DNA of 64,000 bases from Corynebacterium gottingense (lineage in GTDB: Bacteria; Actinomycetota; Actinomycetes; Mycobacteriales; Mycobacteriaceae). The position numbers were made by a program, and so were the translations under genes. The stretch is taken from assembly GCF_003693265.1 (NCBI RefSeq), contig NZ_RDRE01000004.1:1-64000 (forward strand), in the 5' to 3' direction. Within the stretch, counting starts at the first letter, position 1, and every line of letters starts with the position of its first letter. The notes under the pieces were generated by a model that did no database searches, was not told the DNA's origin, and saw only the letters and a list, made by a program, of their open reading frames with translations. This document shows positions 16,403 to 25,724 of this stretch, piece by piece.

Positions 16403-18304
16403 TTAGAATTCTACAGATCGCCGGAAGTCTTCAAATTGGACAACGGTCCCGTTTGCGAGAAATTCGAGGTCTCCGCTCTCCCACGTGTGCGAGTTCCCGT
16501 GTCGCACCTGGACGAAATTGAATCGATCACTTGAATAGATCCGCTTTCCTGCTCGTACGAGACGGTTCAAGAGATCTGAGTCCTCTCCCCTCGTTTTGGA
16601 AGCAAAGGGAAATTCCTCGAACGTTTCCCGCGGACCGAAGAGGGTGGGCCCCGCAACAAATTCAGTCCACCGGTGTTCTTTTTCCGGGCTCCTCAGTACT
16701 TTGGCCCCTGACTCCACAAGGTCGACGTACACCGCTTGCTTCCCGATGAGGTCGGCACCTGAAAATCGGTGTGCTTGTACCAAGTCGAAGAGGTAGTGTT
16801 CACCGTAAAAGTCGTCGTCATCCATTTTCGAAATGTACGGCGACGAAGAGATGGCTACGAGCTCATTTAGGCACTCCCCGAGCGTTAAAGATTCATCGGC
16901 CGAGCGAATCTTCAGCACATCGATGTCGTGTTCAGATGCAAGTTGATGAAGTTCGGCTTCACCGAGATCAAATCCGTGTTGCATCAGACATAGCTCAACT
17001 TCAACGCCGCGCTGCCGACCCACCTGGTTGAATAGATGACCGAGCTGGTCAGGACGGTTCGTCGACGCGATGACGGAAACGCGAGGGGGTTTTTGGAGTT
17101 CCGTCGATGTGCCTAAGGCAACTTCCACAACACGAGCCGCACGGTGCGCATACGTATGCTGGCCCCAAATTTTGCGCTGTCCCCGGTGAATTTGCCGATC
17201 TCGGAGGAGCTTTGAATTAAGGACTGATCGAAGAAGGAGTTCCGCTTCGCGTTGTGCCTCCACGACAAACAGTTCATTTGGATCGAAAAAATGTCGAATC
17301 GCGGGACTCGAGGTGCTCACCACCAATGCCCCTGCTGCGGTTAATTCAAAGACACGGCGCGCACACATAGATTCGCTGTTCACGACCGAATTTACGTTGA
17401 GGAAGACTTTGAACTTTCGATACGCTCGAAGCATCTTATCGTAAGGTAACGAACCAACGACATAGCCATCGAGCGGGGCTGGGAATTGGTACTTCTTCTC
17501 TCCACCCACATAGCGGGAGAAGATTACAAACTTATCTCGGTCATTTTTCGATACATTAGCCGCTGCCCCCAGTAACAAATCCATCTGCTCGCGCCGCTCC
17601 GGGAACTTATGGGCAAAGTACATTCCCCCGAACGCTATCTCGCCATCACGCACCGTTGAGCTCCGACGGATTGGGTTATGCAGTGACGCAGACGCTGCGA
17701 ATGGTAGTAGGTGAACCGACGTTGCGTTCGTCCGCTGCTTATAGTCCTCGATCCGTTCGGAGGCAGTGGTAAAGATATGGTCAAAAAGTGCGGCCGTGTC
17801 GATAAATTCTTCGAAGTGAGTCGGGTCTTCCTTATTCCAAAATACTGTCGGGATCCCCTGGGCTTGAAACGCTGAGACGAGCGCAACCAGATCTTTAGAT
17901 GGCGCGGACTGGCCCGTGAGTTGATATTGCCACTCACCGCTGTTTCCATTCCAGGCGGATTCGACAAATAGCAAGTCAAAATGAGAAATGCTTTGATCTC
18001 CTGCTGCAATCTGTTCCGCCGTCGCCTTGGTGATGAGCGTCAGGTCAAACTCCTCCGACCACACGGTTGCAGAAAACTCATCGAATACCCCTGCCACTTT
18101 TACGTTTGGAAATGATTTCTGTCGATATGTTGGCGGAAGCGGATTGAGAGCAATCTTGCTGCCACCTACCGCAGAATTGAGAAATTCTTTCCGCACGCTT
18201 CTGCTGATCTTCAAGACAGTATTCTTGAGACCTTTGTTTTGGAAGTTTTTCCGTGTTCTTTGGAGGTTAGTTGTGGTGAAGATCCGAGTCACTTTTCGAT
18301 CCAT
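16403..18304 (-). CDS. CgeB-like glycosyltransferase with C-terminal GT2 domain
   Basis: This 633-residue protein has the same domain order as the 881-residue protein at 8406-11051. A CgeB-like part at about 70-400 carries LLFVESAWNGNSGEW, PTVFWNKEDPTHF, FDHIFTTASE and LNVNSVVNSESMCARRVFEL. A GT2-like part at about 408-620 carries VSVIASTNRPDQL and a KMDDDDFYGEHY motif that includes the metal-binding aspartates. It converges on the ABC ATPase gene with only eight bases between them. It is the downstream member of a minus-strand group of three glycosyltransferases. It likely adds two residues of the glycan; the donors are unknown. Confidence 0.8.
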   Translation of the reverse strand: MDRKVTRIFTTTNLQRTRKNFQNKGLKNTVLKISRSVRKEFLNSAVGGSKIALNPLPPTYRQKSFPNVKVAGVFDEFSATVWSEEFDLTLITKATAEQIAAGDQSISHFDLLFVESAWNGNSGEWQYQLTGQSAPSKDLVALVSAFQAQGIPTVFWNKEDPTHFEEFIDTAALFDHIFTTASERIEDYKQRTNATSVHLLPFAASASLHNPIRRSSTVRDGEIAFGGMYFAHKFPERREQMDLLLGAAANVSKNDRDKFVIFSRYVGGEKKYQFPAPLDGYVVGSLPYDKMLRAYRKFKVFLNVNSVVNSESMCARRVFELTAAGALVVSTSSPAIRHFFDPNELFVVEAQREAELLLRSVLNSKLLRDRQIHRGQRKIWGQHTYAHRAARVVEVALGTSTELQKPPRVSVIASTNRPDQLGHLFNQVGRQRGVEVELCLMQHGFDLGEAELHQLASEHDIDVLKIRSADESLTLGECLNELVAISSSPYISKMDDDDFYGEHYLFDLVQAHRFSGADLIGKQAVYVDLVESGAKVLRSPEKEHRWTEFVAGPTLFGPRETFEEFPFASKTRGEDSDLLNRLVRAGKRIYSSDRFNFVQVRHGNSHTWESGDLEFLANGTVVQFEDFRRSVEF

Positions 18305-18325
18305 CCTTGAAATATTCTTCTGCCG

Positions 18326-19753
18326 TCACTTTTCGCGCTTTAGCTCATTAGCAAGTTGTTGCGTACTCGAACTCCATGTTCTGCTTTTCAACCAGCGCGA
18401 AAACTCCATAGAGCTAGGTGGCCCAGAATCGAGAGCGTTTGCAACCGCCCTTTCGAAAGATTCTAAGTCTTCAGGTGCATAGTAGTGCGCCCACCCGCCT
18501 GTTGCCTCTTCTACGGCAGGCAAGCGAGAGGCGACGACGGGTACACGTTGATTCAAAGCTTCCGTCGCTTTGATGGGGGTTACTCGCTTCGTTACATCGA
18601 TTGCCTTTCGCGTCAACGCGAAGACGTCGAAACTCCGATACCAATTCTGGATTGAAGAGGGATCTTGTGTGCCTACGAATCGCACGCGAGACTCTATCCC
18701 TAGCTGTTTTGCCCTGTTTTCCAGAGACCTCCGGGAAGTCCCGTCGCCAACTACGACAACGAGACATCGACTGTTGGATTTTGCAGCGTAATCAATGAGG
18801 AGATCAACGCCCTCGTAGTCAACCAAGCTGCTCACGGTCCCGATTACAAAGTCGTAGTCGTCGTCGATCCCAAGCTGCTTTCGTACCTCTACCTTGTCTG
18901 CCAGATCTTGGTCATCAGTTACGTGTCCAATGGAATTTGGAATGACGAACAGGTTCTCCGCCGCAATTCCGTCACTAAGAAGACGCCGCTGTGCGATGCT
19001 GCTCAATACAATGCACAGTGCGGCACTAGCCTCGGCCATTCGTTCCATTCTTGACGCGTAAACATAGTACGGGGCTGCCTTTTTCGTCGCGCTCTCAGCG
19101 GAAGACCATGCACTTAACCAAGTATTTTCACGTTCGCCGCGAATCTCGTACCCCCAGGGAATTTGCAATTGGAAAGCCGCATGAGAGGTAACCACCGCGT
19201 TCTTGTAGTCCGTAGTGGTGAGAAGAAATTGCGCGCCGTGCTTGCGTGCAGCCGAAACAAGCAGCTCGACTTCCTTCTCGGTTGCTCTACGAGCATTTCT
19301 CGGATAGAGCTTTGGGAGTAGGCGTCGATAGGCGACTCCCCCAGTGACGAAGCTTTCTTCAGAAAGGATTCCCTTACCAATGACAAGCGGGTAGCCGAGC
19401 CGAGTGACTACCTCCACCTCTAGTCCGTTTTCCAATAGACCTTTGGCCACTCCATGGGTGCGCACCGAGTAGCCGGAAACGGTCTGCGGAAATGAATTTG
19501 TCACGTAGTAAGAAATCCTCGTGATCCTGGAATCCTGCCAGCCACAACTCGGAATGATGTCGTGCGTGCTCCGATAGCGCTTTGGCTCCGATGCGCTATT
19601 TAAGCATGACGGAAAGTGCACGAAACGGGCTAGTGAAAACCGCTGAAAAATCTTCTTCAGGAATGCGGGAAGGTTTGTCGTCGATTCCACGAAAACGACA
19701 GATCCGAGGAGCAGGGCTCTCTTTATCGGCTTGGAACAGTTGCTACGTCTCAT
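18326..19753 (-). CDS. Glycosyltransferase family 4 protein
   Basis: This 475-residue protein has its GT-B domain from about residue 76: the N-terminal half contains TNSFPQTVSGYSVRTHGVAK, and the C-terminal half IGTVSSLVDYEGVDLL, VVVGDGTSRRSLE and TPIKATEALNQRVPVVASRL. The last of these replaces the usual EX7E segment but keeps the pocket layout. The first 75 residues are unusual for the family; the true start may be internal, although the frame overlaps the upstream gene by 11 bases, as is common here. It is the middle gene of a minus-strand group. Sugar specificity is unknown. Confidence 0.75.
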   Translation of the reverse strand: MRRSNCSKPIKRALLLGSVVFVESTTNLPAFLKKIFQRFSLARFVHFPSCLNSASEPKRYRSTHDIIPSCGWQDSRITRISYYVTNSFPQTVSGYSVRTHGVAKGLLENGLEVEVVTRLGYPLVIGKGILSEESFVTGGVAYRRLLPKLYPRNARRATEKEVELLVSAARKHGAQFLLTTTDYKNAVVTSHAAFQLQIPWGYEIRGERENTWLSAWSSAESATKKAAPYYVYASRMERMAEASAALCIVLSSIAQRRLLSDGIAAENLFVIPNSIGHVTDDQDLADKVEVRKQLGIDDDYDFVIGTVSSLVDYEGVDLLIDYAAKSNSRCLVVVVGDGTSRRSLENRAKQLGIESRVRFVGTQDPSSIQNWYRSFDVFALTRKAIDVTKRVTPIKATEALNQRVPVVASRLPAVEEATGGWAHYYAPEDLESFERAVANALDSGPPSSMEFSRWLKSRTWSSSTQQLANELKREK

Positions 19754-21056
19754 CGCTGGTGCGCTTCTTACTTACTGCGCTCAGAAGTTGAATTAACGCA
19801 GCCGGCGCCTCTTTTTCGCGTACAGATGCGACCCACTGGCTCGCTCGCATATTCATTTCGAGTCGCTCAGGCGAACGCGCGAGTTGCTCCCAAAGCGCCG
19901 CCAATGCTTCTGGGTCCTCAGGCGGGACAACATCTCCTGCCTGCTGGTCTCGGATAAGCTGAGCTGTTTCGCCATCGATGACTCCCGAAATGTGGAGGCC
20001 AACTTCCATGAGCTCATAGGTCTTTGAAGGCACCGCCCTCTTCAGTCCGTCCCAGTCCGTGAGATGCACAAGAGCGGTGTCTGCCCACGCGTAATCGTCA
20101 TCAAGCGCATCAGCCGGCTTTCTAACGGCAAACTCGGCGTCGACGCCAAGCGAATCGGCGAGCTTTGAAACCGAGTCCCGAGCTGCGCCTGCACCAATAA
20201 ACCGAAGCCGTATATCGATTCCATTGTCCTTCGCAATGGCTGCAGCCTTCACAGCGTTTTGCAGGTGCTGAGCTCGACCAAGTGTTCCTGCGTAAATGAC
20301 TCTCAGTGTCCCGCTATCGCGGGGATCAGGAGTCGAACGGCGGAACTTAGTCTCAGGTGGAAAGACGTTGCGGATAGTCGCTATCCGCAGCGAGCCCTTG
20401 TTGAGCCCGTATCGAGTACGAAGTTCCTCTTCGAGTGCGCTCGACGTGACAATGATTCCATCCGCTTCCCGAAGTACCTTCCGCAAAATGGCTTCCGTGA
20501 ATCGAACGAGCAGCTGGAGTGGCCCCTTCGAGAGAATCTTTTCCCGCAGTGATCGGCGCCCAGTACTTTCGTTCCAAGAATCCGCTTCCGACAGCAAATC
20601 TGGCCATGCGTCGCGTAAATCAATGACGTAGGGAATGCGCAAGGCAGAGGCAACGAGCGCGGTTATAGGAGCTACCGGCAATGCAGGAACCGTGCCGACA
20701 ATGACATCGGGAAGCTCACGGTCCCCATGCTTGAAACGGCGCAGTACCTCGAGGCCGATTCCGCCAGCAACCACTGCCTGGTTGACAGCACGCGACGTCA
20801 GCGAGTGACTCGACGGGAAATATGCACTGCGGAAAATAGTTTCGCCATTGGCCCCAGTCTCAATGGCCGTTGCTTTCCTCGTCCGGCTATTGCGAATCCA
20901 TTCACGAAGGGATTCTTCGCGCATATAGTGCGACGGTGGAGCCACGACGTCAACGTCTACGTTTTCGCGGGCCAAGATTTCGGTGAACCAAGCCCAGCGC
21001 CTCTGCGGGACGCCGTTTTCAGGCCGCCAGTACTGCGAAAGAACGAGTATCTTCAC
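19743..21056 (-). CDS. WbuB-like glycosyltransferase family 4 protein
   Basis: This 437-residue protein closely follows the WbuB / fucosamine-transferase type of GT4: an N-terminal LSQYWRPENGVPQRRWAWF (5-23), a central DLRDAWPDLL, and a C-terminal half with IYAGTLGRAQ, RFIGAGAARDSV and AVPSKTYELMEVG, where the final glutamate contacts the donor. It is the first gene of a minus-strand group of three glycosyltransferases and lies downstream of the wecC/wecB pair, separated from it by about 165 bases. An N-acetylated amino sugar donor is plausible given that pairing, but this is inferred. Confidence 0.82.
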   Translation of the reverse strand: MKILVLSQYWRPENGVPQRRWAWFTEILARENVDVDVVAPPSHYMREESLREWIRNSRTRKATAIETGANGETIFRSAYFPSSHSLTSRAVNQAVVAGGIGLEVLRRFKHGDRELPDVIVGTVPALPVAPITALVASALRIPYVIDLRDAWPDLLSEADSWNESTGRRSLREKILSKGPLQLLVRFTEAILRKVLREADGIIVTSSALEEELRTRYGLNKGSLRIATIRNVFPPETKFRRSTPDPRDSGTLRVIYAGTLGRAQHLQNAVKAAAIAKDNGIDIRLRFIGAGAARDSVSKLADSLGVDAEFAVRKPADALDDDYAWADTALVHLTDWDGLKRAVPSKTYELMEVGLHISGVIDGETAQLIRDQQAGDVVPPEDPEALAALWEQLARSPERLEMNMRASQWVASVREKEAPAALIQLLSAVSKKRTSDET

Positions 21057-21222
21057 CGATTCTACCTATTTATCAAAACCGCGAGCTTGGCGGATGGACA
21101 GCATTTCTCTATGTCTTCACCGCATTACACACATTACCCAGCCAGGGCCAGGAAAGAAAACAGCCGCCGACTGGGTAGTGCGCGTCAATACAAGGCGTGT
21201 GCCTCGTGTAGGGGCGGGAGGA

Positions 21223-22485
21223 CTAGACGCTCCAGACGCCCTTCGTATCAATGACCGTCTTCGATCCAAGCTTTGAGGTATCGAACGCCAGGATCTCCTT
21301 GTGGTTGACCAGCAACAGGACAATATCTGCAGCCTCTACCGCGTCGTCGAGGTCCTGCTTCTGGATGTTCGAAAGCTCCGCGAGCGACTCGGGCAGTTCA
21401 TCCACGTTCGGTTCAACGACTCGAATATCTGCCTTCGGGTTCTCCTCGGCCAGCTGGCGCACGATATTCAGTGAGGGCGATTCACGCAGATCATCAATGT
21501 CGTTCTTGAAGGCGATCCCCAATGCAGCAACTACAGGGGATTCCAGGCCCTCCATCGCGTCGACGACCTTGTTGATAACCCATTGTGGCTTGCCGTCATT
21601 CACATCGCGAGCCATCTTCACGATCTTTGCTTCTTCTGGTGTGGCAGACACGATGAACCACGGATCGACCGCGATGCAGTGTCCGCCCACGCCCGGGCCC
21701 GGTTGGAGAATATTCACACGCGGGTGGTGGTTGGCGAGCTCGATCAGTTCCCACACGTCGATGCCGAGGCGATCGCAAATAAGGGAGAGCTCGTTTGCAA
21801 ACGCGATATTGACGTCACGGAACGAGTTCTCAGTGAGCTTTGCCATTTCTGCGGTTGTAGCATCGGTCGTCAGCAGTTCCGCAGTACAGAACGTCGAATA
21901 GAGGTCTCGAGCAAGCTCGGTCGCGCGAGGCGTGAGTCCACCGACGACGCGGTCGTTGTTCTCCATCTCCTCCATGATCTGTCCCGGCAATACGCGTTCC
22001 GGGCAGTGGGCGACAAAGATTGCATTTTCCTCATCGTCACCAACCGCGAGGTCCGGACGCTTTTCCAGAATGTAGTCAGCCATGGCACGCGTGGTCCCCG
22101 GAGGCGAAGTCGACTCGAGCACTACGAGAGCACCAGGTCGCAGGTGGGGCGCCATCGCATCAACCGCCGAGTTGATGAATTTGGTGTCAACCTCGTGATT
22201 CTCACCCTTAAACGGAGTGGGAACGCAAACGATGTACGCGTCTGCTTCGATTTGATCAAAGCGAGCGGTCAACAGACCACGGTTGACAACGTCCTTCAAC
22301 ATCTCGTCGAACCCGGGCTCTACGAACGGAACTTCGCCCTTGTTGATGGTCTCAACAAACGCGGGGTTCACGTCAACACCGGTAACTTTAATCCCCTTTG
22401 ACGCAATGAATGCTGCAGTCGGAAGACCGATGTACCCCAATCCGACGACGCAGACGTCATTGAACTGTTGTTGCGCGTTAGTCAT
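21223..22485 (-). CDS. wecC: UDP-N-acetyl-D-mannosamine dehydrogenase
   Basis: This enzyme oxidises UDP-ManNAc to UDP-ManNAcA with NAD. The Rossmann motif VVGLGYIGLPTAAF is near the N-terminus, and the catalytic cysteine is in GPGVGGHCIAVDPW. The ATG at 22485 is preferred; a TTG at 22512 would add nine residues but would swallow the AAAGGG ribosome-binding site. That gives 420 residues, normal for the family. The epimerase that makes its substrate is 118 bases upstream on the same strand, so the pair supplies UDP-ManNAcA to the glycosyltransferases of this locus. A UDP-glucose dehydrogenase is the alternative, but the pairing argues against it. Confidence 0.88.
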   Translation of the reverse strand: MTNAQQQFNDVCVVGLGYIGLPTAAFIASKGIKVTGVDVNPAFVETINKGEVPFVEPGFDEMLKDVVNRGLLTARFDQIEADAYIVCVPTPFKGENHEVDTKFINSAVDAMAPHLRPGALVVLESTSPPGTTRAMADYILEKRPDLAVGDDEENAIFVAHCPERVLPGQIMEEMENNDRVVGGLTPRATELARDLYSTFCTAELLTTDATTAEMAKLTENSFRDVNIAFANELSLICDRLGIDVWELIELANHHPRVNILQPGPGVGGHCIAVDPWFIVSATPEEAKIVKMARDVNDGKPQWVINKVVDAMEGLESPVVAALGIAFKNDIDDLRESPSLNIVRQLAEENPKADIRVVEPNVDELPESLAELSNIQKQDLDDAVEAADIVLLLVNHKEILAFDTSKLGSKTVIDTKGVWSV

Positions 22486-22603
22486 GTTTGGAAGAATCCC
22501 TTTCGTTGACAACTAATAGCTACCTAGCTTGCAGTACTGCCGGTATTAGACCTCAAGTGTTAAAGATACACGGAAGCACATGTAATCTTCGACGGCAGTC
22601 CAA

Positions 22604-23770
22604 TCACTGCTCGGACAGCTCTGGGTTAAATTCCTCAATCCGTTCCCCGATGCCTGTGAGCTCCGCGATCGCCGCAACCGCGCGTTCAGCAGCTTTTCCA
22701 TCACCATATGGATTGACTGCGTTGGCCATCGCTTCGTAAGCAGCATCCTGATCGAGGAGGTTCTTGGCCTCGGCCTCGATGCGTCCCCGATCCGTGCCAA
22801 CCAGCTTCACGGTGCCGGCGACGACTGCCTCAGGGCGCTCGGTGTTCTCGCGCATGACCAGAACCGGCTTACCCAGCGAGGGCGCCTCTTCCTGTACTCC
22901 GCCCGAGTCCGTGAGCACGAGGTACGCACGATTCAGTAGCGCAGTGAACTGGTCATACGGGAGCGGATCTGTGATGATCACATTTGGCAGATCCTCAACC
23001 TCAGGAAGCACCGCATCACGGACCTTCGGATTCAGATGGAGCGGGAGCGCGAACGCGTAATCGGGGTATGCCTTCGCCAGGTCCTGCACCGCACCTCCTA
23101 TTTCGGTCATCGCGTCGAGGTTCTCGCGACGGTGGGTGGTCACCAGAACGACCTTCTGATCATTGTCCTGCAGGCCCTGGAGGCGCTCGTCATCAAATGC
23201 AACGTCCCATTCCTTGGCAGCCAAGAGGGCGTCGATCACCGTGTTGCCCGTGACCACGATGTCCTTGCTTCGGAAGTTCTCACGGCGAAGGTTTTCCTTG
23301 GACTGCTCGGTCGGCGCGAGATGGAGGCTGGCGAGCTGGCCAATAATTTTGCGGTTTGCTTCCTCCGGGAACGGGGAGAGGATATTGCCGGTACGCAGCC
23401 CTGCTTCGAGGTGAACGATCTTAACCCCACTGTGGAAGCCCGCGAGAGCAGCGGCCATGGCCGTCGAGGTGTCGCCCTGGGAGATGACGACGTCGGGGGC
23501 TTCGGCCTTAATGATTGGGTCAAGTCCCTGAATTGCCCTAGAGACGAGCTCATTGAGGGACTGTCCCGGCTTCATCAGTCCCATGTCGTGATCAGGCTCG
23601 ATCCCGAAGCGCTTGTTCACCTGCTCGAGCATTTCGCGGTGCTGACCTGTGGACACCACCACAGACTCGAAGCGGTCATCGTTCTCGAGTGCTTTGATTA
23701 CTGGCGCGACTTTGATTGCCTCGGGCCGGGTGCCGTAGACAGTCATCACTTTCGGTTTGGGGGAAGACAC
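22604..23770 (-). CDS. wecB: UDP-N-acetylglucosamine 2-epimerase (non-hydrolysing)
   Basis: This 388-residue protein starts at a GTG behind GCGAGG and has the hallmarks of the family: VYGTRPEAIKVAPVI near the start, QHREML, a central HLEAGLRTG, TTHRREN, and the C-terminal DSGGVQEEAPSLGKPVLVMR. It interconverts UDP-GlcNAc and UDP-ManNAc. Followed by wecC, it commits UDP-GlcNAc to UDP-ManNAcA. It diverges from the small YtxH-like gene with about 100 bases between them. Base composition begins to rise here towards the core genome, so this pair marks the right edge of the island. Confidence 0.92.
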   Translation of the reverse strand: MSSPKPKVMTVYGTRPEAIKVAPVIKALENDDRFESVVVSTGQHREMLEQVNKRFGIEPDHDMGLMKPGQSLNELVSRAIQGLDPIIKAEAPDVVISQGDTSTAMAAALAGFHSGVKIVHLEAGLRTGNILSPFPEEANRKIIGQLASLHLAPTEQSKENLRRENFRSKDIVVTGNTVIDALLAAKEWDVAFDDERLQGLQDNDQKVVLVTTHRRENLDAMTEIGGAVQDLAKAYPDYAFALPLHLNPKVRDAVLPEVEDLPNVIITDPLPYDQFTALLNRAYLVLTDSGGVQEEAPSLGKPVLVMRENTERPEAVVAGTVKLVGTDRGRIEAEAKNLLDQDAAYEAMANAVNPYGDGKAAERAVAAIAELTGIGERIEEFNPELSEQ

Positions 23771-23872
23771 GATTCCTCGCTGTGATGTTGGGGGATAATG
23801 TACTTCCCCCTAATCTATCGCAACAACCGTCAACACGTTGTGCCAGTGCCATCAAGCAGTAAGGTGGGGGCC

Positions 23873-24145
23873 ATGTATCAATTCGTTGTCGGAGCAGCCG
23901 CCGGGTACGTATTCGGCACGAAGGCCGGCCGCAAGCGCTACCACCAGATTGTCAACGCCACCCAAGCGGCGGTGAACTCGCCAGTGACCAAACAGGTCGT
24001 TGAGTCCACCCGCAAAGCCATCGCGAACAAGATTGACCCCGAGCCGCGCATGCGCGAGGTCAAGGACCTACGCAAGGGTCGCAGGCTGCGGGGAAAGAAG
24101 AATCCGGAGCTCGAGGACCAGATTCTCGAGCCGGACGAGGACTAA
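23873..24145 (+). CDS. Small YtxH-like protein
   Basis: The start is set at the ATG at 23873, preceded by AAGGTGGGGG, giving 90 residues; an upstream start would lack such a site. The first 20 residues (YQFVVGAAAGYVFGTKAGRK) form the glycine-rich short hydrophobic stretch with a basic end seen in YtxH-type proteins. The rest is basic and then acidic. It is probably a small membrane-associated protein of unknown role. It converges on ppx with five bases between stop codons. Confidence 0.65.
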   Translation: MYQFVVGAAAGYVFGTKAGRKRYHQIVNATQAAVNSPVTKQVVESTRKAIANKIDPEPRMREVKDLRKGRRLRGKKNPELEDQILEPDED

Positions 24146-24150
24146 GGCGG

Positions 24151-25107
24151 CTAGGCGGCCAGTAGGCCGGACACGATGCCGTCGAGAATGTCCTTTTCGC
24201 TGATGATGAAGGAGGACGCGCCGGCATCGCCAGCGAATGCATCCATCATCTCCTCCACGACGGTGGAGCCGGAGCCGATGACGTCGGCGCGGCCGGGGTG
24301 CATCGGGCCGTACTCGAGGCGCTGCGACGCGGTGCGGGCGCGCAGGTCCGCGGTGACCTCCCGCATACGCTCGAAGGGGATCTCCGACATGTGGATGCGC
24401 GCGGGGTCGTAGGAGTCGAGGTCCTGGGCGAGTGCGGAAAGCGTCGTAAAGGTGCCCGCACAGCCCACGAACGTGTGGGCCTGGGCGAAGGGGACGACCT
24501 CGGCGGCCTCGGCGATGCGATCGCGGATGTAGGCGCGCGCGGACTCGGTTTCTTGGGCAGTCGGTGGGTTGGTGCGCATGAAGCGCTCAGTGATGCGGAC
24601 ACACCCCATTTGGGTGGAGCGCGCACCCTGCTCCATGACGAACTCGGTGGAACCGCCGCCGAGGTCGATGACGCAGAAGGGCCCGCGGGCGGGGTCGATG
24701 TCCGCCGTGGCGCCGAGGAACGACAGGTGTGCTTCCTCTTCGCCGGAAATGACTTCGGCCTGCGCACCCGGCTGAATCTGGCCGAGGAGTTCGCGGGTCA
24801 TGGCGAAGAAGTCCTCACGGTTGGAGGCGTCGCGGGTGGCGGAGGTGGCGACCATACGGACGCGCTGCACGCCCTCGGCGCGCATGCGCTCGGTGTAGGT
24901 GGCAAGCGCCTGGCGGGTGCGCTCGATGGCCTCCGGGTTGAAGCGGCCTGTCTCGTCCACGCCTTGGCCGAGGCGGACGATGGTGTTCTCGCGGGTGACC
25001 TCGGTAAGCGTGCCATCGGCGTCTCGGCGGGTGATGAGCAGGCGGATGGAGTTGGTGCCGCAGTCGACCGCGGCGACGGTCATCGGTGCGTGCTGTGGGG
25101 TGGTCAT
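24151..25107 (-). CDS. ppx: Exopolyphosphatase / guanosine pentaphosphate phosphatase (Ppx/GppA family)
   Basis: The start is taken at 25107 (318 residues), which overlaps the upstream DUF501 gene by four bases; a second ATG eight codons further in is also possible. The ASKHA-fold phosphate-binding motifs are present: VAAVDCGTNSIRLLI near the start, a central VIDLGGGSTEFVM, and VGCAGTFTTLSAL. This is the short, two-domain form found in actinobacteria as Ppx1/Ppx2. It degrades polyphosphate or (p)ppGpp-type nucleotides in the cytoplasm. The order eno, DivIC, DUF501 and ppx is the conserved actinobacterial cluster, here widened by the two coiled-coil genes. Confidence 0.9.
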   Translation of the reverse strand: MTTPQHAPMTVAAVDCGTNSIRLLITRRDADGTLTEVTRENTIVRLGQGVDETGRFNPEAIERTRQALATYTERMRAEGVQRVRMVATSATRDASNREDFFAMTRELLGQIQPGAQAEVISGEEEAHLSFLGATADIDPARGPFCVIDLGGGSTEFVMEQGARSTQMGCVRITERFMRTNPPTAQETESARAYIRDRIAEAAEVVPFAQAHTFVGCAGTFTTLSALAQDLDSYDPARIHMSEIPFERMREVTADLRARTASQRLEYGPMHPGRADVIGSGSTVVEEMMDAFAGDAGASSFIISEKDILDGIVSGLLAA

Positions 25108-25673
25108 GCGAGCCCCTCCCCTGCCTCGTCGAGGGTGATGCCCAGGTCCTCGAGCGTGGGCCAGTCCGCGGGGATCGCGGAGCCGCGGAGGTTGCCGTGC
25201 TCGGCTGCAAGCGCGACGGCTTCGTCGCCGAAGCGGACGCGGCCTGGGCCCTCTGCAAGCGCGTAGGCGATGAGCACGTGGAGGCACTTGATGCGCTCCG
25301 GCATGCCGCCGCCGGAGAAGTCCGTGCCCAGGTCCTCGATGGCGTTGCGCTCGGCCAGGTAGTGCTCGTGCGCGGCGAGGTAGTCCTTGCGCAGCGCCTC
25401 GCCGTTGTCGGAGTCCTCGTTTAGGCGGGACTCCATCCACTTCATCACCTGGGCGACCTCGAGCCGGGACGCTTCGGCGGTGAGGCGTGGGTCTGTGAGG
25501 TAGTAGAGGGTTGGGAAGGGCGTGCCGTCGTCAAGCTTTGGCGCGGTCTTGAGCACAGCTGGCTGGGCGTCGGGCGTGCGGTAGGCGATGGCGAGGACGC
25601 CGCGGGGCGCGCGGCCGAGCTGCTCGGCGACGGTGGCGAGGTCGTCCTGCGTGGGGGTTTCGTGTTGCAGCAT
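25104..25673 (-). CDS. DUF501 family protein
   Basis: The ATG at 25673 (189 residues, starting MLQHETPTQDD) is chosen over one 13 codons earlier. Family features include PTLYYLTDPRLTAEASRLE and RIKCLHVLIAYALAEGPG. DUF501 proteins are cytoplasmic, of unknown function, and nearly always lie between FtsB/DivIC and Ppx in actinobacteria, as here. The four-base overlap with ppx indicates translational coupling. A perfect inverted repeat lies across the start codon (see 25663-25701). Confidence 0.85.
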   Translation of the reverse strand: MLQHETPTQDDLATVAEQLGRAPRGVLAIAYRTPDAQPAVLKTAPKLDDGTPFPTLYYLTDPRLTAEASRLEVAQVMKWMESRLNEDSDNGEALRKDYLAAHEHYLAERNAIEDLGTDFSGGGMPERIKCLHVLIAYALAEGPGRVRFGDEAVALAAEHGNLRGSAIPADWPTLEDLGITLDEAGEGLA

Positions 25674-25701
25674 GATGCACATTGTGTCACAGGCTGCAAC
25701 A
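25663..25701. repeat. Inverted repeat over the DUF501 start codon
   Basis: TGTTGCAGC at 25663-25671 and its exact reverse complement GCTGCAACA at 25693-25701 flank 21 bases. The left arm reaches into the first codons of the DUF501 gene. It could be an operator or an mRNA hairpin affecting translation, or chance. Confidence 0.35.
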
Positions 25702-25724
25702 TGCTGAGCCACAGTGGGAGGCAG

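Noticed and set aside
24151..25440. Longer Ppx frame beginning at 25440
   Set aside because: The extra residues are an Arg/Gly/Pro shadow of the DUF501 gene.
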